Counted from the stretch's first letter, positions 45,151 to 56,734 are shown. The stretch is DNA of 64,000 bases from Diphasiastrum complanatum (GCA_029204225.1 CM055094.1:68935055-68999054); one strand, 5' to 3'. A program made the numbers and translations. The notes: a model not told the origin generated them from the letters alone.

Positions 45151-47060
45151 TGTCCTCCACATAAGCATTATGTGTGCGTAAGCCCATAGACAATGAGCAC
45201 ATGCAAATAATCATTTTATGGAATAAAATAGACTTGGGCATTGTAGAATAAAATAATGCAAAAGGTCCAAATTCTAAGTTAATAAATTTTGCTTAAGTTC
45301 TAAGTAGGAGTCAAAGTCAAAATGGCGGTAGGTGAGGTGTGCTTCTTTGTGCACCCTAGATTGAAATGTGTTTCTTTTGTAGGGTTAAGATTTCAATCCT
45401 CCCTTCCTTGAAGTAGCCAATAGAAACAAAGGTGCAAGGGTCTCTCCAAAAATAAAAAGACACCTCTTGTACCTCATTTTACATGCTTAATAGAGAGGAG
45501 GAGACTCTACCATTTTGTTGAATTAAGCATCCTCATGTGCTCTTACTTTTTGTGCTAATGCTTTTTGTGAATGCTTTTCACTTCTTAAGTTCTTGCAATG
45601 TTCTTTAGTTTGATGTTCTTAATGCTATTCCATTGGACTAGAACAAGAGTGCATAAGCTAACCTCCCTCACCCCTTCTCTCTCTATCTTCCTCTATTTTA
45701 TGATGAAAATCTGTGGTTAGTGTTAGCTTGGGGTTAGTGTTAGAAAAGCAACTAAAGTATCCAACTAAATATAGTTAGAGTCCTATCCTAGTGGAACTAA
45801 TCCTTTTGATAGGTGGAGGGTGGCTTATGCGTTACTACGACCCTACATATTTATAAAACCAATCTCGTGCATCTCTAGTACGCTCAAGTATGTGGCGTCA
45901 TAAGAAACAATTTCAACTTATTTTCTAGATTAACTTCGCCATAGAATTTACAACATTCTATAAAAATCTTAAGGAATTTGACTAGATTAGATATTTTATT
46001 GTACTTTGGCATCTCCAAATGAGGTGTTCGTCTGATGATAGGATGAGGTTGTGGGGGTGCATCAAATTCTCCATCTGATTTTCTATCTGGCATTTTTTAA
46101 CATTTATTGAAATATGAAAAATGATATATTTCATCAACAATGGTTCAAAGAAGATTGGATCTATATTTTTCAAATAAGTCTTATCTTTTGATCTGATATT
46201 AATGATGATTCAGAAACTAATTTTTGGAAGAAAAAAAAAGTCTTAATCAAACAATTGACACTCTAAAAATGGAAAATCTCAGATTTCAATATCGTATCAA
46301 CTCAAAATCTTTCACAAACTCGATAGTAGCAAAATTAGGAAGATCAAAACTCAAAAATAGTATTGGTGAAGGTCACCTAGGTGAGGGTTAACTTGGCGAG
46401 GGTTCACTATTACTATTTTGAGTTAAAAACTCACTTAATTGGCTGTTCTTGACAATTCTAGAAAAACTAACCTTCGTTTGTCTCATTGGAGATAGATCTG
46501 ACCAAAATAGACATATCGTAGAACTTGCGAAGGTTCTTTTGGCCAATCAAAAACCTTTTTCAGCTTGGTGAGGGTTAAAATTGATATTTTTTGAAAATTC
46601 TGATAGAACCAACTCTTGCCAAATTCAAAATTAATGGACTACTATATTTGAAAATCTCAAAAAGACTTGTGAAGGTTTAGATGAAGATTCAGAGAAAGAT
46701 ATTGATATTTTTGTGAAAAATGATAGTTTTTGACAAAAAATGATAAAAAAACTCAAAAAAAATCTTGACTTAACTCTCACTTGACTCATTGATCACAAAA
46801 ATAGTATGAAAGACTAACTGATGGCACTAGCAAAAGTTCAGGTGAAGGTTCTTCTCTGATATCTAATATTCTTGCATAAAAGTAAAAATTTTCATACAAA
46901 AGGTTTTTAACAACTTAGAGAACGTTCACTTTACCTTTTATTTTTATGATTAACCTTCGCAGATTGATTTTTCAATTTACATTTTCTACTTTCCAAATGT
47001 TCTATAATGCTAACATAGTTTGGCCATGAAACATCCATGAGAGAATTTGATGATTTTTTT
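45151..47060. other. AT-rich region without recognisable gene
   Basis: No conserved open frame is visible. Between 46376 and 46960 several variants of GCGAAGGTT/GTGAGGGTT recur irregularly. They resemble the iterated short motifs in the copia-2 LTR, so part of this could be an old LTR of the adjacent copia-3 fragment. I could not define its borders. Confidence 0.35.
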
Positions 47061-47067
47061 TCCAAAC

Positions 47068-47749
47068 CTATAAGAGGCAAAAAAATGCTATAGTAGCTCG
47101 AAGATATCTCGAAACTCTAATAAGAGCCTTCCAATGTATTATACCAGGATTAGTCATATACTGACTTAAGGAACTTACTGCAAAGGCTATGTCTGGTCTG
47201 GTACAGATCATGGTGTACATAAGAGATCCTATAATAGAGTGATAAGGATAATCCCACATTTGCTCCTTCTCTTGAATTGTTTGAGGACATTGGTCCTTTG
47301 ACAATTGAGACTTGGTTTCATTGGTGAGAGAGCGAATTTGCAATTAACTAGATTATATCTAACTAACATATTGTGGATGTACCTTTGCTGAGTAATGGAG
47401 ATCACAACTTCCGTTCTCCATCTCTTTGGATTTGAATACCTAGGCAGAAATGAGCTTCACCCAGATCGGTCATGTCAAATTTGGAAGATAGCATTGTCTT
47501 GGCTTCTTTTATCAGATCAATATTGTTGCTGAAAAACAGTGTATCATCCACAAACAAAGTGATAATCATATAAGATTGTTGCATTGTCTTGAAGTAAACA
47601 TTGGAATTTGAAGAGCTTGGTGTGTAGCCATCGTGATCAATAAGGAAAGTATTGATCCTTTGAAACCATGCTCGAGCAGATTGCTTCAAGCCATAAAGTG
47701 CTTTATGGAGTTTACACACATGATTGTGTTTGATGTCGTCGATCATCAA
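47068..47749 (-). pseudogene. Copia-3 RT/RNase H fragment
   Basis: Minus strand, two adjacent frames. First: VCKLHKALYGLKQSARAWFQ, LFVDDTLFFSNN (RT active-site FVDD) and FDMTDLGEAHFCLGIQIQRD. Second: [40 protein letters not shown] and [13 protein letters not shown], the RT-RNase H connection. It starts and ends abruptly, and copia-2 begins in the opposite orientation a few bases beyond 47749. Confidence 0.85.
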
Positions 47750-47754
47750 TATTC

Positions 47755-48795
47755 AAGCCAAGATCACTAAAATCTTGGACCCAGAAGGTTCAAACTACTT
47801 GATTTAGAAATTAAAGACTTCACTCTTGTTGAAGGGTGAAGGTCTATGGCAATGGGTAGGACCAATTGAGGAGAAGCCAGTAGCTACTCATGGCAAAGAA
47901 CTTTGAGAATGAAGTTTAAAAAATGACAAAGCTATAGCAATTATTGTGTCTTCAGTGCATGACAATATAATGCTAGACCTTACATCAATTTCAAACGCAA
48001 AGGATTTAGCAAACCAAGCATGAGACTTGATCTCGTAATTAGATCATGTTCTTGGAAGACCAATTAACTTACCTACAGTGGTACGACAAAGATTTGAACA
48101 CATTCGTGCAAAAGATTAAAGATCTGTTTATTTCCTTGCAGAATTCTGGAACAAAAAATACAATTTTTGAAGAAAAATAGCTTAGTTATTTTCTTCGAGC
48201 CCTACCCAGGTCATTCCACACAACTCGAACCTTATTCGCGAAAGATGCGACAATGACACTTCAAAAGGCAATACACGGAGTTAAGGAGGAAGTAGAAGCT
48301 CGTGAACACTATGACAACAATGGTGATTCAAAAAATGCTCTATTTACTCAGAAGAATAAATCTCTTAAGAAGTCTAAGTTTAAGAGGGAGTTGTCTAAGA
48401 AGAATGAGTCTAAGACTGATGAACAACAATCTAGAAAACAACAGAAGAATTCTGGTGATAAGAAAATCTGCAAAAGATCAGGTCACTCTGAAGAAAAATG
48501 CTCCAAAAATTGAATGCATTCATTGTCATAAATGGGGTCATGCAGCAGTAGACTATTATCAGAATCCCAGAAACAGAAAGGAACAGAATCGAAACGAACC
48601 TTCAGATTCAAACTATGTGAACAAAGTAGAATGCTCCAGAGCAGTAGAAGACAGAGCAACAAGGAACTCAGCAACCTATGTTAGCGCTGATCTATGTTGT
48701 TCATCTAATTCAATTCAAAAAGTAGTACTTGATTCAGGAGCCACCTCACATTTGGTCTCCTCGAAACAAATTTTGTCTAAGTACAAGAAATAAAT
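47755..48795 (+). pseudogene. Copia-2 gag and protease
   Basis: Gag begins ITKILDPEGSNYLI, where the usual tryptophan is a TAG stop, then KTSLLLKGEGLWQWVGP. Later frames give TMTLQKAIHGVKEEVEAREH and a lysine-rich region with a knuckle-like CKRSGHSEEKC, followed after a frameshift by CIHCHKWGH. Protease is intact at the active site: VVLDSGATSHLVSS near 48728. A TAA follows at about 48791. Confidence 0.8.
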
Positions 48796-48834
48796 TATTC
48801 GATATTCATTATACTTGAAGACGGTTCTAAACAC

Positions 48835-49690
48835 GTGGTTGATGGAACTGGTGTATTATGGCTGGACACGAATCAGGGAGACAAGAAACTGGAGGAAGTT
48901 CTCTATGTCCCTACTCTTGATAAAGATCTTCTATCTGTAGCTAAGATAGTCGATACAGGCATGTTAGTAACCTTCACGAAGAACTCTTGTAAAATGTTTG
49001 AGGAAGATTCTAATAAGCTAGTTTCTAATGGCAATAGAGAAGGACAAGAATCGAACAAGCAAATCAAACTCAGGAATCGATAGACGTATTGTGGCACAAG
49101 AGGCTATGTCACATGAACATGGAAGCCTTGTACCAAGCCAACAAAAGTCAGAGAATTCAAGGAGTCAAAATCAAAAGTAGAGATATTAGAACTACCTGCG
49201 AATCTTGTTGTAAAGGCAAGATGACTAGAACACCTTTCAGTAAGGATGTTTATATAGCAGCTAAGGTACTTGAAATTGTGCATTCAGATATTTGTGAACC
49301 ATTCGAAGTATTGTCGTTGGGTGCAAAGTACTTCATTACGTTTATTGATGACTTCAGCAAGTTCGTTGTAGTATACTTTATTCGTACCAAATCTGAAGCT
49401 TTCGAGAAATTCGTTGAGTATACGAATTGGACTGAGAAGCAGACATGCAATAAGTTGAAGCAAATTCGCACAAATTGTGGAGGTGAGTACATTTCCAATG
49501 AATTCAAAGCTTATTGTACTAATTGAGGTATTATGCACACAAAGACTGCATCTTACACACCTCAGCACAATGGAATAGCTGAACGAAGAATCGTACACTG
49601 ATGGAAGCTGCAAGGTGTATGATGGCTCATGCGAAGGCACCAAAACAGTTGTGGGCAGAAGCAATGGCTACATCAAATTATCTTTAGAAT
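48835..49690 (+). pseudogene. Copia-2 integrase with second Asp changed to Asn
   Basis: LEEVLYVPTLDKDLLSV precedes the zinc region LWHKRLCHMNMEALYQ and CESCCKGK, then the core EIVHSDICEPFEVLS (first aspartate). The second catalytic block reads IRTNCGGEYISNEF, with asparagine where copia integrases have aspartate (R-T/S-D-N-G-G-E-Y). A TGA follows near 49525, then HNGIAERR retains the glutamate. The enzyme is inactive twice over. Confidence 0.83.
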
Positions 49691-49696
49691 TGTATT

Positions 49697-51000
49697 ATGA
49701 AATCTCGAATACCGGATAAAACTTCTCATGAGATATGGTGGAAGTTGAAGCCAAATCTTGCACATGTTCAGACATTTGGATGCGTAGTGTATATGCACAT
49801 ACCAGATAAGCTGAGAAAGAAACTCGATGAAAATACAAAACAAGGTTTTTTGTTAGAATTCAAGTTACATTTGTCATATTATCATGTGTATGTACCAGAA
49901 ACTGAGAAGATAAAAGTTGTTCGAGATGTTAAATTTGATGAGACAAAATACATAGCAAACAATGATCTAGTCGGCTATGAAATTCTTTGAAATTATTACG
50001 AGTTTCCAACGACAACAGAAGAAAAACAAGCTGAAGATGAAAGAGAATTACCAAATTCAGAGGGAGGTCAAGATCGAGTACCTGACAAACTCAAATTGCC
50101 AGTTCAAATTCCAGTAGAAAAGTTCAAATCAGAATCAAACTCGAAACCTACAGAATCGAACTCGAAACCACCTATGAGAAGATCTGACAGACAATAAAAA
50201 CCACCAAAAAGATACGGTCATGATGTTTTTAACACAACCATCAAATTTTGTGGATTCTTTGACGAACCTCAAATATTTGAGGAAGTTATTGATGGACCAG
50301 ATAAAGATCGTTGGATTCAAACAATGGAGGACAAAATGTCATCCATGTATAAGAATAGTGTATGGACACTTGCACCAATACCTGATGGTAGAAAACCAGT
50401 CAAGTGCAAGTGGATCTACAAGATCAAAACAGGTCCTGATGGAGAAAACATCATATACAAGGCAAGATTAGTTGCTAAAGGATTTTCACAGAAGTATGGA
50501 ATTGACTACACTGATACTTTTTCACCGATAGTCAAACATACATCAATTCACTTGTTATTCGCGTATGTAGTGGCTCATGATCTAAAAATCCATATTGTGG
50601 ATGAGAAGGCTGCATTGTTGCACGCATAATTGGAAGAAGACTTATTCATGGACCAACCACTTGGTTTTGTAAGCCAAGAATATCCAGAATACGGATGTCA
50701 CATGAATAAAAGCATTTATGGTCTGAAACAAGCAGCCAGACAATGGTATAGAAAGAAGGACGAAGCACTACATTCCATAGGCTTCAAACTTCTATTTGAT
50801 GAATCAAATGTCTATATCAAACATGTCCAAAATGAAATAATTATTCTAGTTGTTTATGTTGATGACACGCTTATCTTCTCAAGAAGAGATAAGTTAATTT
50901 CATATGTGAAAAGAGACATTTGTGAAATATTTGATATCACTGACTAGGAGAAACTAAAATCTATCTAGGCTTGCAGATCGTGGGAGACTTTGAAAGTGGT
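49697..51000 (+). pseudogene. Copia-2 integrase C-terminus and reverse transcriptase
   Basis: HVQTFGCVVYMHIPDKLRKK and VVRDVKFDETKY (49750-49960) are the copia integrase C-terminal region. RT runs from about 50320: SVWTLAPIPDGRKPVKCKWI, YKARLVAKGFSQKYGIDYTD and FSPIVKHTSIHLLFA. A TAA at about 50627 interrupts after KAALLHA. It continues GCHMNKSIYGLKQAARQWYR and LVVYVDDTLIFSRRDKL, keeping the YVDD site, before a stop near 50945. Confidence 0.85.
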
Positions 51001-51838
51001 AAGTTGTATCTTCACTAACAAAAGTACATTCAAAAGATCATTGAAGACTTCAACATGCTCGAATGCAAAGGTGTGCATACCTCCATGATATCTGGAACAA
51101 TAATGAATCAAACAGATTGTTCGCAGACTCTCGAGGAAGAAGAACGAATGGCCAAAACACCCTATCGTAGGCTGATTGGATCATTGATATATCTAGCAAA
51201 CAACAGCAGACTTGATATAGCCTTTGCAGTATATAGGCTGAGCCAATATAGTCAGAATCCAGGATCGTTGCATTGGAAGTTGGCAAAGAGAGTACAACAA
51301 TATCTCCAGGAAACGAAAGCAAAGGATTGTGCTATTCAAAGGAAGCTGGGTTTTACATCAAATCTTATAGTGACGCAAGCTAGGCATCCATGAAGAATGA
51401 TAACAAAAGTATTTCAGGAGGTTGTACTCTAGCATTTGGCGCAGCCATACTCTGGATAAGCAAGAAGAAAACAGCAGTAGCTCAATCTTCTTGTGAAGGG
51501 AATATGTTGCAGTAGCCAAGATGACAAACGAGCTAATCTGGATCAAATAGATGTTGGAAGGATTTGATGAATCTATTTCTGAACCTTATGTCTTGTTAAT
51601 GGATAACACTTCAACAATATTTTTTATGGAAGATCCTGTATTTCACTCAAAAATGAAGCACATAGCTATTAAGTATCATGTGATTCGGGACTTAGTCGAG
51701 AAGAAAATACTGAAAATAGTCTTCATACCCACAAAGGAAATGACAACTAATATTTTTACAAAGCCACTCAGTAAGGCTTTGTTCGAGAAGCAGCAGAGAA
51801 GATTGGGATTAATCCAACTGCCCACTTTGAGAGGGAGT
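51000..51838 (+). pseudogene. Copia-2 RNase H and C-terminus
   Basis: Frames give KTPYRRLIGSLIYLANNSRL, DIAFAVYRLSQYSQNPG and HWKLAKRVQQYLQ, then after stops LLMDNTSTIFFMEDPVFHSK, MKHIAIKYHVIRDLV and IPTKEMTTNIFTKPLSKALF. The end is the typical copia C-terminus just before the polypurine tract TTGAGAGGGAG (51828-51838). Confidence 0.83.
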
Positions 51839-52624
51839 TGTAGAACAACTAATCAGACAGATCTTGATTCTACTAACAAAGTGCGTAGTTTACTTGACAA
51901 AGGATGAGAAGGATATGAATGAGAACTTGAAACATTTCTATTTGTGATCAACCTTGAAGGATTCGCGAAATTTGTCTTGTAGTCAAATCAAAAGATTCGT
52001 GAAGGATTCACAAAACAGTTTCTTGTAGAAGCTCATGGCTTTCTTGTTGAAGCTCGAAAGATTCGCGAACAGAATCTTGTTGCAAAATATTTCTGTTTCT
52101 TGTTCAAACCTCAGATGTCACGAAATTGTGACGAACAATTTGCGAAATCTTCTGGGCTGTTCTTTAAGCTCACCTGTCGCGAACAGTTCACGAAATATTC
52201 TAGCTTTTTTCTTCAAGCTCAAGAATTGTCATCTGTCGCAAACAATTCGTGAAAGACGAAAATGTCGCAAAGAGACAAGTGTCGCGAACAATTCACAAAA
52301 CACGAAGTTGAGACGAAGAGGTAGACTGCCGTGAATAATTCACGAACAAAATTTATTCGACCCTAGAAACAGAGCATCTATTTGAATACCAACCGGCGTA
52401 AATGGTTAGATATCTACTGTTATAAAAATAAAAGGTCAAAAGACCTATCTTGTAGCAATATAAATACATGTGCACTACTTGTTTTAACTCACTCACTCAA
52501 TCAGAGACACAACAGACAACAAGAGATGTATATTGATGAATCAGATTCAGAGTTATGAAAACTCATTTTTTGATCAATAGTTTCTTATTGTCTAAATTGT
52601 CTTAAGTTGTCTCTTACTTCCACA
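51839..52624 (+). repeat. Copia-2 3' LTR (probable) with degenerate internal repeats
   Basis: It starts TGTAGAACAAC directly after the polypurine tract and probably ends ...TTCCACA at 52624; without a second LTR the end is inferred. It includes a TATA box at 52459-52466 and a downstream leader rich in CA/AC. Between 51960 and 52345 at least six diverged versions of a TGTCGCGAACAATTCACGAA-like motif recur, with both TTCGCGAA and TTCACGAA palindromic cores. Confidence 0.5.
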
Positions 52625-52632
52625 TATAATTT

Positions 52633-53963
52633 TTGCATGCATATTCAATCAGAGCTAATACTATTCTATTAGTACATACATTAGATACAGTCCCGATTGA
52701 AGACACTGATATTAGTTTGATTTATTCAAACTTTCATCGTGTTCTCGGTGGAAAAATATCTACTATTTTTCTTACATTTTCCATAGACCTAGTCGTACTC
52801 GATATTTCTAGCAATGCTTATTCCTATAAGTTATTGCTTGGTCGTCCATGGCTTGCCAAGGCAAGAGTCGTTCACGACTGGAGCAAAGGTCGAGTCACCT
52901 TTGGAAATAGAGACAACTCTATTACATCAATTTATCTGGCAAACTCAAACCCGTATGGTTTCACAAAGAAGGATCTTTTACTACTAATTCAGTGTTAAAG
53001 CCATACTAGTCCACCCACGAAAAAGGTCATTATGTTGAATCTACTGATATCATAAACTGGAGTCACAGTTTAGCTACCATTGATTGTGTGAATGTCGATC
53101 CTTGTGCTCAACATTAGGATGATTGTACCTATACTCCTCTGACCGATAATGAACAAGCTCCTAATCTAGACACCCCCCGCATCATTAATATCAATTTTAT
53201 TGATATTCTTCCACACAATGATGAGTTGTTAAATGTTGCATGGCTGCCTACTGATGAATCAGAAGTGCAAAACCCATAAGGAGACAATCAAGCTCTTGGA
53301 TCCACAACCACTCTGGCGCCATCAACTCTTCCTACATAGAAAAACCTTCATGGCACGGTATCTCGAAACACCCTCCTAAATGTGCACCAATCCATACTAT
53401 TATCCGATAGTGCGGTGAGAACCGTATCCTGTCTCCAAGATAAAGAACAAGATCTTTTGGCCCAAGCTTACAGGAGTGGATACTTGCAACCTAGCTAAAG
53501 ACATGGTAACCAATTGCCGTGTATTTTACCAAAAGCACCATTTCAATCCTGATCACGACATAAGATATTTTGTGGATAATTGCAGCCTAGTGGCATTTTT
53601 GGCAGAACTCAAAGGTTAGTGGGATTGAGGGCTACCACCAATAGCCATTGATATCAATAAACCACTACAAATGCAAGACGACCACATCAACGTAGCGCGG
53701 CTTTATTATTGAGCAGCCCTCACTTCGGCACTACACGTTGATATGATGGAGCTGTGGAAAACCCATAGCTTTCTCCAAGGTATGCTCCACTACTACAGAC
53801 CCATGCCCTTCCTTACAGAACTAAGCTGGCAAATGATGGAGGGCATCAACAACAAAATTTACCAATCTTAGCAACAACAATCTCGTCTCCAAGAAGCTCA
53901 AAAAATCCAAGACGAAAAAACTTTGATTGGTGTGGGAACATTATTCCAGTAAGGAGGGAGATA
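52633..53963 (+). pseudogene. Ty3/gypsy-like remnant with retropepsin-type segment
   Basis: An open frame at 52633-52998 contains TFSIDLVVLDISSNAYSYKL then LLGRPWLAKARVVHDWSKG. The LLGRPWL segment with the preceding hydrophobic strand is typical of the end of gypsy retropepsin domains. Downstream frames are broken (for example DMVTNCRVFYQKHHFNPDHD at about 53500) and not identifiable. The element ends with the polypurine stretch AAGGAGGGAGATAA before an LTR-like TGTTAG. Confidence 0.55.
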
Positions 53964-54630
53964 ATGTTAGCAACTGTGCAAACACAGTGAAAAAAATATA
54001 AAAAAGAAATAAAATTCCGTGGCATGTGTATTATAAGCCCACGTATGAGTATTTGCCCCTACTATGGCATGTGTTTTGTAAGTCCATGGATAGAAGCTTA
54101 AAATAATGAAATAACTTAAACTTAGGATTAGAACTTAGACTTAAGAAACTTAAGCTTAGAAATATTCTAAGATATCTTAAGTTTTCTTAAGTCCCAAGTT
54201 AGAAAAATTCTAAAGTTCTAAGTTGGAAGTTTTAGGAGCCTTAGAATGGCTAGCTTTAAACTAATCTCATAAGTTAGTGGATACTTATGAAGGGCCCTTC
54301 TTGCTATAAGAAGAGAGACATTTTCCTTGTTAACGACACTTTTGAGATTAAGCTTATTATGCTTCTCTATTTTTGAGATTATCATCCTATTTCATTTGTG
54401 TTTCCCTTGAGAAGGTGCATAGCTTGAGGGAAGGTGCTCGGGCCTCCTCGTGCCTCCTTCTCATTGGTTTGTATTGTGGCATGCATTTTATTGGTTCTAT
54501 GTTTAGTATTAGCCACAATCTCATTTTATTACCCTTTGGGTGTTAAGTAAAATTTAGATTAATCTTCTTGTTAGTTGGGAAGCCTTAGCAAGACTTTGTA
54601 TTTCTTAAATAAGTTCTAAGTTCTAAGTTG
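53964..54630 (+). repeat. Probable LTR of the gypsy-like remnant
   Basis: It begins TGTTAGCAACTGTGC directly after a polypurine tract and contains a TATA-like CTATAAG at 54304-54310. It is then cut by the copia-4 fragment at about 54630. No second copy is in the window, so the assignment rests on position and promoter-like content. Confidence 0.4.
54139..54192. repeat. 54-bp imperfect palindrome
   Basis: From ACTTAAGAAACTTAAGCTTA through ATATTCTAAGATATCTT to TTTTCTTAAGT, the sequence is nearly its own reverse complement, with CTTAAG cores. It could form a cruciform or, as RNA, a long hairpin. It lies inside the probable LTR. Confidence 0.75.
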
Positions 54631-54689
54631 GAAAGATTGAGTCAATTCATGCAAGATTCTAGTGAAGATCTATCAACAAGTACAAGTCA

Positions 54690-55235
54690 AGGTTGGTATG
54701 CTCCAGAACATGGTATTGACTATGATAAAACCTTTCTACCCGTGGCAAATATGGTGAGCATTCGGGTCATCATTTCTCTTGCTACTCTTTATGGATTGAA
54801 TCTATGGCAATTGGACAGTACAAATGCATTTTTTAATGGTGATCTTGAGGAGGAAGTGTACATGGAGCAACCCAAGAGCTACATTACATCTACAAAGCCA
54901 AATCATGTGTCTCTACTACAAAAGAGTTTGTATGGCCTTAAGCAAGCACCAAGGAGTTGGTATGCTAAGCTTAACACATATTTACTCTCTCAAGGCTTTG
55001 TTATGAGTGAGTACGATCATTCACTTTATATAGGTTTGCTGGAAATGATGTTATCCTCTTGTTAATCTATGTGGATGATATCATCTTAGTGGTGGAGACA
55101 ATCAAGATGTGGAGGATATCAAGAGTGCTCTTAAGAAGGAATTTGAAGATATCAAGAGTGCTCTTAAGAAGAATATCAAGAGTGCTTTTAAGAAGGAATT
55201 TGAGGTGCATGATCTTGGTAATTTGCATTACATGC
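54690..55235 (+). pseudogene. Copia-4 reverse transcriptase
   Basis: EHGIDYDKTFLPVANMVSIR, LWQLDSTNAFFNGDLEEEVY, MEQPKSY and LYGLKQAPRSWYAKLNTYLL are in one frame. A frameshift near 55055 precedes LIYVDDIILVV, so the YVDD site is intact. The following segment is expanded: the 33-bp unit coding DIKSALKKEFE appears about three times (55110-55203) before VHDLGNLHYM. The region before 54690 (RLSQFMQDS) belongs to RNase H, so the 5' edge is also rearranged. Confidence 0.83.
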
Positions 55236-56047
55236 TTCATGAACAAGTCCTTTCCCAATGCTTTGGTGAAGATATCAGCTACACATTCCCTTGAGGACAC
55301 ATGTTGAAGCTCCCCTCCTTTGCCATGACTTGCTCCCTCACAAAGTGATATGCCACCTCAATATGCTTGATCCTAGCATGAAAGATAGGATTGGTTACCA
55401 ACCTTTTGGCTGATAGATTGTCACAAAAGATGATTGGGCTCTCTAAAAAATCTAGCAAGTGAATATCCTTGATCATCCTCTTGATCCATACCATCTCCTT
55501 TGTACAATGTGTAAGAGCTTTGTATCCGGCCTCACTAGATGACAATGAGATAGTGGCTTGTTTCTTCGAAATCCATGATATAGCTCCATCACCTATGAAA
55601 GTACAATGAGCACTAATGGATTTCCTATCCATTATATCTCCAGCATAGTCCAAATCTGAAAATCCAAACAAGTTAGGTGATGATCCCTCATACAATATGC
55701 CAAAATGGTGAGTTCCAATGATGTAACTCAAAACTTGTTTCCCTAGGATCTTGCATGAATTGGCTCAATCTCTCAACACAATAGCTTAGATCTGGTCTTG
55801 TAATGGCTAGATAGATGAGTGAACCAACTAGCTTCCTATAAAGAGTAATGTCCTCGAAGGATCTTTCATTACCTCTTATAGTTAGCTTTACATTTGACTC
55901 CATAGGTGTATCACAAGACTTTGCATCTACCATATGAAATCTTTCTAGAATAGAATTAGCATACTTCTCTTGACAAATGAAAGTAGAATGAGAAGATCTT
56001 ATCACTTCTATTTTTATATCATAGGACTTCACTTGGAGTGTTTTCAA
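55232..56047 (-). pseudogene. Copia-4 RNase H block, inverted
   Basis: Minus strand: IEVIRSSHSTFICQEKYANS, MVDAKSCDTPMESN, YRKLVGSLIYLAITRPDLSY and VERLSQFMQDPRE. Then come FGFSDLDYAGDIMDRKSISA, SWISKKQATISLSSSEAGYK and ADIFTKALGKDLF. This covers the end of RT and all of RNase H. Its beginning (IEVIRSSH) would continue exactly from the end of the plus-strand RT (DLGNLHYM), and its end (KDLFMKHV) would continue into the plus-strand KSMLKLVEEGV. Confidence 0.85.
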
Positions 56048-56078
56048 AGTCTATGCTTAAGCTAGTTGAAGAGGGAGT

Positions 56079-56510
56079 GTGAAAGATTTCAACTAGTTTT
56101 ACTATTTTGGCCATATTTGTAAATTTGGCAATTTGAGGCCAATTTTCATATTAGACTTAGAGTTTGAATTTTCAAAGTTATATTAGTCTAAAAGCATTTG
56201 AGTAAACACTTTTGAAAAGTGTGGGAAAATATAGAACATGAGTTTTGGAGAGATTCAATTTGAGTAGTAGATACATTGAATCTAGTCACAAAAATAGCAA
56301 GGTTTTCATTATGGAGGGAAACCAAAGTTTGAATTTAGGTTTGGACCTGTTATAAAAGGATGTAACTCGTGGGAAGAGAAGACATTCTCTCTCTCTTATC
56401 TCATCCATGCTTATACATGGTTCTCTTGGGTTCTACTATCCATTGGTGCACTATACTTGTGATATCTTGCAATTCTATGTGTAGAATGTTCATTAAATGC
56501 TATTTTCATA
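56079..56510 (+). repeat. Copia-4 3' LTR (probable)
   Basis: It begins TGAAAGATTTCAACTAG directly after the polypurine tract GAAGAGGGAG. It includes a TATA box TATAAAAGG at 56351-56359, followed by a pyrimidine-rich leader. The right border is uncertain because no second LTR is present. Confidence 0.45.
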
Positions 56511-56734
56511 TCCATACGTGTGAAATACAGTAGCTTATTATTTTTGTATGGACAAAAACATTAGTTTATGTTTCGATTGATGTTTGAACAAGATCTATTA
56601 GCGTTTGCATCTCATTCATAGTGTAGATATTGGTTTTTCGACATTGGCAAGATTGGTGAGTTGCTTGTCTTTCTAACCAAAGAACAAAGAGATATTTTGG
56701 ATTTTAATGATATGAAATTCTTCACATCCTGGCT

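Larger units (their letters stand above)
47755..52624 (+). mobile_element. Copia-2: degenerate Ty1/copia element with 3' LTR
   Basis: The full copia domain order is recognisable: gag, zinc knuckle, protease, integrase, RT, RNase H, polypurine tract, LTR. All domains carry stops or frameshifts. Its 5' end is replaced at about 47750 by the oppositely oriented copia-3 fragment, so no 5' LTR is visible. Confidence 0.88.
54630..56510 (+). mobile_element. Copia-4: element with inverted RNase H block
   Basis: The plus-strand RT (54.69-55.23 kb) is followed by an RNase H block in the opposite orientation (56047-55232). After it the plus-strand C-terminus KSMLKLVEEGV resumes at about 56049-56082, overlapping the polypurine tract GAAGAGGGAGTG, and then an LTR. 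RT and RNase H are contiguous in copia elements, so the block has been flipped in place. Confidence 0.8.

Noticed and set aside
45884-46173. Overlapping minus-strand frames of 60-70 codons
   Set aside because: Low-complexity AT-rich sequence with no motif, and no supporting homology to neighbouring elements.
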